NCBI GenBank assembly: GCA_002305265.1
Contig: DBQP01000017.1
Location: 2,477-49,226, forward strand
Origin: Prevotellaceae bacterium UBA1391
GTDB taxonomy: Bacteria > Bacteroidota > Bacteroidia > Bacteroidales > Bacteroidaceae
DNA length: 46,750 nt
Direction: 5' to 3'
Each line of letters begins with the position of its first letter. Positions within the stretch are counted from its first letter, which is position 1. Positions 39,645-46,750 of this stretch are shown here, one piece after another. Made by a program: the position numbers and the translations under genes. Below the pieces are notes generated by a model. That model had not been told where the DNA came from, did no database searches, and was given only the letters and a program-made list of their open reading frames with translations.

Positions 39645-41009
39645 TCATTTGCAGAGGGCGCAGCCGGTGCACTTGCTGAGCTCGCCGCGGAATCGCTTCT
39701 CGACGATGTAGTGGAGTCGCTCGCGCAGCGGCTGGAGGGTGATTTCGTCGATGACTTGTCCGACGAAGGCGAACTTGAGGAGCATGCGGGCCTCCTCCGT
39801 CGGGATGCCGCGCTGCTGCATGTAGAAGAGCTGCTGCGTGTCGAGCACGCCGACCGTGCTGCCGTGGGAGCACTTGACGTCGTCGGCATAGATCTCGAGC
39901 ATGGGCTGGGAGTAGACGTGGGCTTCCGTCGAAGCGCAGAGGTTGGCGTTCGTCATCTTCGAGTCGGTCTTCTGGGCGTCCTGCCGCACGAGGATTCTGC
40001 CGGCGAAGGCGCCTGTGGCCGCATCGTCGGCTACGTATTTATAGAGCTCGTGGCTTCGGCAGTTGGGCACGCGGTGGTCGATGAGCGTGTTGTTGTCGAC
40101 GTGCTGGTTCTTGTCGGCTACGACGCAGCCGTTGAGCGTCACCTCGGTGTTCTCGCCGGCGATGACGACGTCGGTCGTGTTGCGCGTGAGTCCGTTGAAG
40201 ATGGTCAGGTTGTTGTGCGTCACGGTGCAGTCGCGTCCGGCTTGGATGAAGACGTTGGAGAAGCGGTGGCACTTCGTGTGTGTCTCTTCCACCTCGTAGA
40301 GGTTGAGGTGCGCGTTGTCGGCGCAGTGCACTTCGATCACCTGCGTGGTGAGGAAGCTGACGGTGTCCATGGCGTGGTCGCAGAGCAGGAGCGTGGCCTC
40401 GGCGCCCTCTTCGAGAACGATGAGGAGGCGGCGGTTGACCATCATGTCGACGCTGCTGCGGAGCAGGTTGATGAGCTGCAGCGGCTGCTGCAGGCGCTGG
40501 TTGCGGGGCACGTAGACGAAGATGCCGTCCTGGCAGAAGGCGGTGTTGAGCGCGGCCAGGGCATTGTCCTGCAGGTCGGTGAGCCGGCCGTAGTAGAGGG
40601 CCACCAGTTCGGAGCGCTGCCGCGACGCCTCGGCGAGGCTGCCGATGAAGATGCCGCCGGAGGTCTCGTCGAAGGTGTTGAACGTGGACGCTGCTGCCGG
40701 ACTGGGCTGTGGCACGTCGTTGATGGAATAGATGAGGTGGGTCGACAGGTTGGGCACGTCGCAGCGGAAGTTGTCCTGCACGTTGGCGGGGATGTCCTTG
40801 CGCTGGAGATTGAGCCCGTAGTCGGGCGCGAAGGCTGCAGGCACGTCGGTGTACTTGTAGCGCTCCACCTTCCGCGTGGGCAGTCCGAGCCGTTCGAATG
40901 CGGCCATGGCCTCGTCGCGCAGGGCGTTCAGCACGGGCGTGCTGCCTGCGTCGAGCATCTGGCGGCATTGGCGGAAGAGTTCGATGTATTGTAGTTCGCT
41001 TGTCTTCAT
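39645..41009 (-). CDS. sufD: SufD, Fe-S cluster scaffold component
   Basis: Partner of SufB and SufC in the SufBC2D complex that builds Fe-S clusters; needed for iron entry. 454 residues. Seen: N-terminal helical part ('LGLPTRKVERYKYTDVPAAF'), a long right-handed beta-helix core ('ATLLLCDHAM', 'LNLYEVEETHTKCHRFSNVFIQ', 'TEVTLNGCVVADKNQHVDNNTLIDHRVPNC', each part of successive coils), and the C-terminal SufB/D helical segment 'DVKCSHGSTVGVLDTQQLFYMQQRGI' with the conserved His. Ends in 'CTGCALCK', three Cys near the C-terminus. Its ATG overlaps the sufC stop (ATGA). Confidence 0.95.
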   Translation of the reverse strand: MKTSELQYIELFRQCRQMLDAGSTPVLNALRDEAMAAFERLGLPTRKVERYKYTDVPAAFAPDYGLNLQRKDIPANVQDNFRCDVPNLSTHLIYSINDVPQPSPAAASTFNTFDETSGGIFIGSLAEASRQRSELVALYYGRLTDLQDNALAALNTAFCQDGIFVYVPRNQRLQQPLQLINLLRSSVDMMVNRRLLIVLEEGAEATLLLCDHAMDTVSFLTTQVIEVHCADNAHLNLYEVEETHTKCHRFSNVFIQAGRDCTVTHNNLTIFNGLTRNTTDVVIAGENTEVTLNGCVVADKNQHVDNNTLIDHRVPNCRSHELYKYVADDAATGAFAGRILVRQDAQKTDSKMTNANLCASTEAHVYSQPMLEIYADDVKCSHGSTVGVLDTQQLFYMQQRGIPTEEARMLLKFAFVGQVIDEITLQPLRERLHYIVEKRFRGELSKCTGCALCK

Positions 41010-41758
41010 GCGTTCAGTTCCTCTTTGATCCAGTCGAATCCTTGTTTCTCAATCTGCTGGGCGAGCTCCGGTCCGCCGGTCTTCACGAGCTGGCCGTTGA
41101 GCAGCACGTGCACGACGTCGGGCTTGATGTAGTCGAGCAGCCGCTGGTAGTGCGTGATGACGATGGCCGAGGTCTGCTCGGTGCGGATTTTGTTGAAGCC
41201 TTCGGCCACGACGCGCAGTGCGTCGACATCGAGTCCGGAGTCGGTCTCGTCGAGAATGCAGAACGACGGGTCGAGCATGGCCATCTGGAAGATTTCGTTG
41301 CGCTTCTTTTCGCCGCCGCTGAATCCTTCGTTGACGGAGCGGTTGACGAGGCGGTTGTCGATGTCGACGAGGGCGCGCTTCTCCCGCATGAGCTTGAGGA
41401 AGTCGGTCGACTTGAGCGGTTCGAGGCCGAGGGCCTGGCGGCGTGCGTTGACGGCGGTGCGCATGAAGTTGACCATGCTCACGCCGGGAATCTCGATGGG
41501 GTGCTGAAACGACATGAAGACGCCGGCGTGGGCGCGCTCCTCGATCGACATGGCCAGGAGGTCCTGGCCGTCGAGCGTGATGCTGCCTTCGGTCACGGTG
41601 TAGGCGGGATGGCCGACGATGACGTTGCAGAGCGTCGACTTACCGGCGCCGTTGGTGCCCATGACGGCGTGTATCTCGCCGTCGCGGATGGTGAGGTTGA
41701 TGCCTCGGAGTATCTCTTTGCCGCCTACGGTGGCGTGCAGGTTCTTGATTTCTAACAT
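41006..41758 (-). CDS. sufC: SufC, ABC-type ATPase of Fe-S assembly
   Basis: Soluble ABC ATPase that drives conformational change in SufBC2D. 250 residues, typical. Seen: Walker A 'GTNGAGKSTLCNV' (34-46), Q-loop region 'VFMSFQHPIEIPGV', ABC signature 'FSGGEKKRNEIFQ', Walker B 'FCILDETDSGLDVDAL' and H-loop 'IVITHYQRLLDYI'. Between sufB (129 bp away) and sufD (4-bp overlap) in the same run. Confidence 0.96.
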   Translation of the reverse strand: MLEIKNLHATVGGKEILRGINLTIRDGEIHAVMGTNGAGKSTLCNVIVGHPAYTVTEGSITLDGQDLLAMSIEERAHAGVFMSFQHPIEIPGVSMVNFMRTAVNARRQALGLEPLKSTDFLKLMREKRALVDIDNRLVNRSVNEGFSGGEKKRNEIFQMAMLDPSFCILDETDSGLDVDALRVVAEGFNKIRTEQTSAIVITHYQRLLDYIKPDVVHVLLNGQLVKTGGPELAQQIEKQGFDWIKEELNA

Positions 41759-41887
41759 CTTCTTGTGTATATAAAGTGGGGAATGGGGTGATGGCTGTGT
41801 GTGCTGCCTACGTCTGTGCCGTGGCGGACGTGCGCGCTGGAAGCGGCACCGGTGCGGCCGGGCACAGGCGGATGGGCCTGCCGGGGC

Positions 41888-43327
<1,440 letters not shown>

Positions 43328-43429
43328 AGGATTGTAATGATTCTGCCGGTGAGCAGAGGGGGGACGTATATAGGGGATGATGGGGCGCGCCGTCCGGACG
43401 TTTTTACCGGCGTTGCGGCTTTCGATTTC

Positions 43430-43483
43430 CGGAGTTCCGGTTTTTGTTTTCCGGAGTTCCGATTTTCTTTTTTCGGAGTTCCG
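43430..43483. repeat. Three-unit 22-bp array, core CGGAGTTCCG
   Basis: CGGAGTTCCG starts at 43430, 43452 and 43474, exact 22-bp steps with T-rich linkers (GTTTTTGTTTTC, ATTTTCTTTTTT). The core is the complement of CGGAACTCCG at 16627. It lies in the roughly 200-bp spacer between cvpA and sufB. Confidence 0.92.
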
Positions 43484-43530
43484 CTGTCGTGTGACAGGCG
43501 GTGCGGCGCGTTTCGGGGTCGGCGAGGTGG

Positions 43531-44067
43531 CTATCGGAAGAGGTCGGCCATGCCGTGGCGTGGCGTTGCCCCTTGCAGTTCCTCGCTGGTGTCGGTGACG
43601 ATGAGGACGTCGGGGATGATGGGCTGGGTGGCCTGCTTGACGACGTAGAAGAGCGAGGTGCGCTGTTCCAGTTTCTCGGGGTGGAGGCCGCCGTTGCTGC
43701 TGGCGAAGTCGTAGAGGTTGAAGGCAAAGCTCAGCAGCAGCGCATGGCAGAGCACGCCGATGAGGGCACCGGCCAGGCGGTTGACGCATCCGAGGTGGAC
43801 GGCGCTGAAGAGCCGCGTGAGCAGCGAGGCCAGGAAGCCGAGCAGGATGGGCACGACCACGACGAGGAGGGCGAAGGCGATAAGGTTGCTGATGCCCTCT
43901 CCGCTGCCTGTCATCGAGGCGAGCTTGTGTCCGAAGTTGTCATAGAGGGCGACGGCGGCGTAGAGGCCGATGACGACGCCCGCAAAGTTGGCAACCTGCT
44001 TGAACGCGCCCTGGATGAAGCCGACGACGGCTCCGATCAGCAGCACGACCATGATGAGTATATCCAT
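43531..44067 (-). CDS. cvpA: CvpA family membrane protein
   Basis: 178 residues from the ATG giving MDILIMVVLLIGAVVGFIQGAF; 11 upstream codons run into a hairpin and are not used. Four hydrophobic helices: 'ILIMVVLLIGAVVGF', 'VANFAGVVIGLYAAVALY', 'LIAFALLVVVVPILLGFLA', 'LAGALIGVLCHALLLSFAF'. 'GFIQGAFKQVANFAGVVIG' is the family's first-loop signature. CvpA proteins are linked to colicin V export, purine-related growth and envelope stress in other bacteria; the exact role is unknown. It lies between infB and sufB, an order I recall from other Bacteroidales. Confidence 0.9.
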   Translation of the reverse strand: MDILIMVVLLIGAVVGFIQGAFKQVANFAGVVIGLYAAVALYDNFGHKLASMTGSGEGISNLIAFALLVVVVPILLGFLASLLTRLFSAVHLGCVNRLAGALIGVLCHALLLSFAFNLYDFASSNGGLHPEKLEQRTSLFYVVKQATQPIIPDVLIVTDTSEELQGATPRHGMADLFR

Positions 44068-44084
44068 CTGCGGGAGTAAGTAGG

Positions 44085-44127
44085 GATAGCAACGTCTCAC
44101 AGGCGGTTGTCAGGAAACGTTGCTATC
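44085..44127 (-). promoter_or_regulatory. Hairpin between infB and cvpA
   Basis: GATAGCAACGT (44085-44095) and ACGTTGCTATC (44117-44127) form an 11-bp perfect stem with a 21-nt loop, ending 17 bp before the cvpA start codon. No T tract follows on the minus strand. It could be a weak terminator, an mRNA-processing site or a translation control element. Confidence 0.5.
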
Positions 44128-44201
44128 GGATTGACTATTAAAATGTACGTGTGCGCGCGAGGCGAGCGAGGCCGCAGCGGCTGCGGCGCGTGGTGCGCCG
44201 C

Positions 44202-46750
44202 TTAGAGCTTCTGCTTCACCTCGACCTCGGTGAAGGCTTCGAGCACGTCGCCCTCGCGGATGTCGTTGTAGTTGACGAGCGAGATACCGCAGTCGAAGTT
44301 GGTGGTCACCTCCTTCACGTCGTCCTTGAAGCGCTTGAGCGCCTTGATGTCGGCCGTATGCACGACGATGCCCTCGCGGATGACGCGGATCTTGTCGGAG
44401 CGGTGGATCTTGCCGTCGGTGACGAAGGCGCCGGCCACCGTGCCCACCTTGGTGATCTTGTACACCTGGCGCACTTCGGCCGTACCGGAGTATTCCTCCT
44501 TGATTTCGGGCGCGAGCATGCCTTCCATGGCGCTCTTCACCTCCTCGATCGTGTCGTAGATGATGGAGTAGAGGCGGATGTCGACGCCTTCCGTGTCGGC
44601 CAGGCGGCGGGCCGCCTGCGACGGGCGCACCTGGAAGCCGATGATGATGGCCTCGGAGGCGTGCGCCAGCTCGACGTCGCTTTCCGAAATCTGTCCCACG
44701 GCCTTGTGGATGACGTTCACGCGGATCTTCTCCGTGGAGAGCTTGATGAGCGAGTCGGACAGGGCCTCGATGGAGCCGTCCACGTCGCCCTTGACGATGA
44801 GGTTGAGGTCCTGAACGCCGCCGAGCGCGATGTCGTGCGCGATGTCTTCCAGTCCCTTGCGGCGTGTCGTGCGGAGTCCCTGCTCACGCTTCAGCTGCTC
44901 GCGCTTGTTGGCAATCTCGCGGGCTTCCTGCTCCGTCTCGAATGTATGGAAGGTGTCGCCTGCGGTCGGTGCGCCGTTCAGACCGAGCACGACTGCCGGC
45001 TCCGCGGGCAGGGCCTGCTGGATGCGCTGTCCGCGCTCGTTGAACATGGCTCTCACGCGGCCGTAGTGCGTACCGGCGAGCACGATGTCGCCCTGGTGGA
45101 GCGTACCGTTCTGCACGAGCACGGTGGCCACGTAGCCGCGTCCCTTGTCGAGCGACGACTCAATCACCGAGCCCGTGGCCTTGCGGTCGGGGTTGGCGCG
45201 CAGGTCGAGCAACTCGGCCTCGAGCAGCACTTTCTCCATGAGGGCGTCGACGTTGAGGCCGTGCTTGGCTGCGATTTCCTGGCTCTGGTACTTGCCGCCC
45301 CAGTCCTCCACGAGGTAGTTCATGGCAGCAAGCTCCTCCTTGATCTTCTCCGGATTGGCGCCCGGCTTGTCGATTTTGTTGATGGCGAACACCATCGGCA
45401 CGTTGGCCGCCTCGCAGTGGCTGATGGCCTCGCGCGTCTGCGGCATGATGGAGTCGTCGGCGGCGATGATGATGATGGCGATGTCCGTCACCTTCGCACC
45501 ACGGGCGCGCATGGCCGTGAAGGCCTCGTGTCCCGGCGTGTCGAGGAAGGTGATGTGCTTGCCGTTCTGCATCTTCACGTTGTAGGCGCCGATGTGCTGC
45601 GTGATGCCGCCGGCCTCACCGGCAATGACGTTGGTCTTGCGGATGTAGTCGAGCAGCGAGGTCTTTCCGTGGTCGACGTGACCCATGACGGTGATGATGG
45701 GCGCGCGTGGCACGAGATCTTCCTCGGCGTCCGCAGCCTCCTCCACCGCATTGCTCACTTCCTCGCTCACGTAGCTCGTCGTGAAGCCAAACTCCTCGGC
45801 CACGAGGTTGATGGTCTCGGCGTCGAGGCGCTGGTTGATGCTGACCATGATGCCGATGCTCATGCAGGTGCCGATGACCTGGTTGACGCTGATGTCCATC
45901 ATCGTGGCCAGTTCGTTGGCGGTCACATACTCCGTCAGCTTCAGCACCTTGCTCTCTGCGTGCTCCTCCGCAGCTTCCTCGGCCATGCGGTTGTGGATGG
46001 CCTCGCGCTTGTCCTTGCGGTATTTCACGCCTTTCTTCATCTGCTTGGAGGTGAGACGGGCGAGCGTTTCCTTCACCTGCTTGGCGATTTCCTCGTCCGT
46101 CAGCTCCACGGGCTTGACGGGTGCATTCTTCTTGTTCTTCTTGCCGCGGTTCTGCTGCTGCCCTTGCTGGGCGTTGGCATTGTTGTGGCCACGTGCGTTT
46201 CCGCCCTGCTGGCCGCCGCGGTTGGCGCCGCCGCCCTGCTGCTGGTTGGCAGCGGCGTTGATGTCGACGCGCTCCTTGCCGATGCGGTTGCGCTTCTTCT
46301 TGCCTTCGCCGCCTGCGTTCTCACCCGTTCCGCCCTGTCCGTTGGGACCGCGGTTGCCGGCTCCGTTCTTCTTTTTCTTGTCGGGGCGGGTCTTGGAGTT
46401 GAGCGCATCGAGGTCGATTTTGCCGACCACGTTGAATTTCACGCCTGCGTCGCGAGGCTGCATGCGGAACACGCCGTCCTGACTGACGGCGCCGATGGGC
46501 TGCCGTCCCTTCGAGTCGGTGCCCGCTTGGCTCGCCTCGTCTGCTGCCGTGCCGGCGGCTGCTTCGTGCTGGGCGGCAGGCGCCGTGGCGTTGTCGCTGG
46601 GCGCTGCGATGTGGCTGCTGCTGGCGGCGGAAGCCTCTGCGGCTGGCGCGTCTGTTCCGGCCGACACTGCTGCCGCTGTCTGGGCGGTAGCGTCCGACGG
46701 ATTTGTGGCGGCTTTCGATTCCTCTGCCTGTGGCTCGGACGTGCTCGTGG
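44202..46750 (-). CDS. infB: Translation initiation factor IF-2 (5' end cut by window edge)
   Basis: GTPase that brings initiator tRNA to the 30S subunit. The frame is open to the window edge, giving about 849 codons of a protein usually near 950-1000 in Bacteroidales. Seen, in order: acidic Ala/Thr-rich N-terminal region, Gly/Gln/Asn/Lys-rich low-complexity linker ('NQQQGGGANRGGQQGG'), IF2-N domain ('VTANELATMMDISVNQVIGTCM'), G domain with G1 'VMGHVDHGKTSLLDYI', 'AGGITQHIGAY', G3 'DTPGHEAF', G4 'NKID', then domains II-IV ending 'DVLEAFTEVEVKQKL'. The unstructured N-terminal region is normal for this lineage. Heads the infB-cvpA-suf run. Confidence 0.95.
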   Translation of the reverse strand, partial: TSTSEPQAEESKAATNPSDATAQTAAAVSAGTDAPAAEASAASSSHIAAPSDNATAPAAQHEAAAGTAADEASQAGTDSKGRQPIGAVSQDGVFRMQPRDAGVKFNVVGKIDLDALNSKTRPDKKKKNGAGNRGPNGQGGTGENAGGEGKKKRNRIGKERVDINAAANQQQGGGANRGGQQGGNARGHNNANAQQGQQQNRGKKNKKNAPVKPVELTDEEIAKQVKETLARLTSKQMKKGVKYRKDKREAIHNRMAEEAAEEHAESKVLKLTEYVTANELATMMDISVNQVIGTCMSIGIMVSINQRLDAETINLVAEEFGFTTSYVSEEVSNAVEEAADAEEDLVPRAPIITVMGHVDHGKTSLLDYIRKTNVIAGEAGGITQHIGAYNVKMQNGKHITFLDTPGHEAFTAMRARGAKVTDIAIIIIAADDSIMPQTREAISHCEAANVPMVFAINKIDKPGANPEKIKEELAAMNYLVEDWGGKYQSQEIAAKHGLNVDALMEKVLLEAELLDLRANPDRKATGSVIESSLDKGRGYVATVLVQNGTLHQGDIVLAGTHYGRVRAMFNERGQRIQQALPAEPAVVLGLNGAPTAGDTFHTFETEQEAREIANKREQLKREQGLRTTRRKGLEDIAHDIALGGVQDLNLIVKGDVDGSIEALSDSLIKLSTEKIRVNVIHKAVGQISESDVELAHASEAIIIGFQVRPSQAARRLADTEGVDIRLYSIIYDTIEEVKSAMEGMLAPEIKEEYSGTAEVRQVYKITKVGTVAGAFVTDGKIHRSDKIRVIREGIVVHTADIKALKRFKDDVKEVTTNFDCGISLVNYNDIREGDVLEAFTEVEVKQKL

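Noticed and set aside
41759..41887. Inverted repeat CTGTGCC / GGCACAG in the sufB-sufC spacer as a terminator
   Set aside because: Arms of 7 bp separated by about 45 nt with no T tract; too weak, and it would split an operon whose products act together.

Overview
The window is a stretch of GC-rich (by eye about 60% or more) chromosomal DNA from a member of the Bacteroidales, probably Prevotellaceae or a near relative. The evidence is gene content and signals. It has a MurF-alanine racemase fusion preceded by a GSCFA gene, an infB-cvpA-sufBCDS-hisS run, a parE-coaD-S41 protease-ybeY run, a pyrE-SRPBCC-argH run, a calycin-like secreted protein ending in an 'LYDLQGRRV' tail, and spacer motifs of the Bacteroidetes promoter type (TAnnTTTG, often without a clear Shine-Dalgarno). 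No tRNA, rRNA, insertion sequence, prophage or CRISPR array was seen. The genus is not resolved. Layout: 1-18 kb is all minus strand. Read in transcription order from the right it holds a LrgA/LrgB pair, pyrE-SRPBCC-argH, aldo/keto reductase, a four-cysteine lipoprotein, a membrane acyltransferase and a polysaccharide flippase (cell-surface genes), then a GNAT-like protein, parE, coaD, S41 protease, ybeY, a succinate/acetyl-CoA transferase, a small exported protein and exonuclease III (cut by the window edge). From 18 to 22 kb the plus strand carries ilvA, ridA (which clears the reactive enamine made by IlvA) and an Upf1-like helicase. From 22 to 30 kb the minus strand carries an nhaA antiporter broken by an in-frame stop, a GH67 alpha-glucuronidase, a YqaA-type membrane protein, a polytopic membrane protein, purD and a 65-residue protein. 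From 30 to 34 kb the plus strand carries GSCFA and murF-alr. A SulP transporter (minus) and the calycin-like protein (plus) follow. The last 10 kb on the minus strand is infB (cut by the edge), cvpA, sufBCDS and hisS: translation initiation, Fe-S cluster assembly and histidyl-tRNA synthesis. The most unusual feature lies between the genes. At least a dozen spacers contain short tandem arrays of 2-4 units with a period of 22 bp (occasionally 21 or 23). Some cores recur at distant loci: GAAGGCCTTC at 9.5, 22.0 and 33.9 kb; AACGACTGCGTTC at 9.5, 22.1 and 30.1 kb; CGGAACTCCG or its complement at 16.6 and 43.4 kb. Others are private to one spacer. The shared cores are partly or fully dyad-symmetric and are often separated by T-rich linkers. 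Several arrays run into the end of a neighbouring gene. Because 22 is not a multiple of three, these are not coding repeats; a 21-bp relative in the coaD 3' end and a less regular repeat inside the glucuronidase stay in frame. I know of no named feature type that fits, and this is the main candidate for something undescribed. A second point is the nhaA stop, produced by three adjacent base changes at a conserved Trp-Gly.
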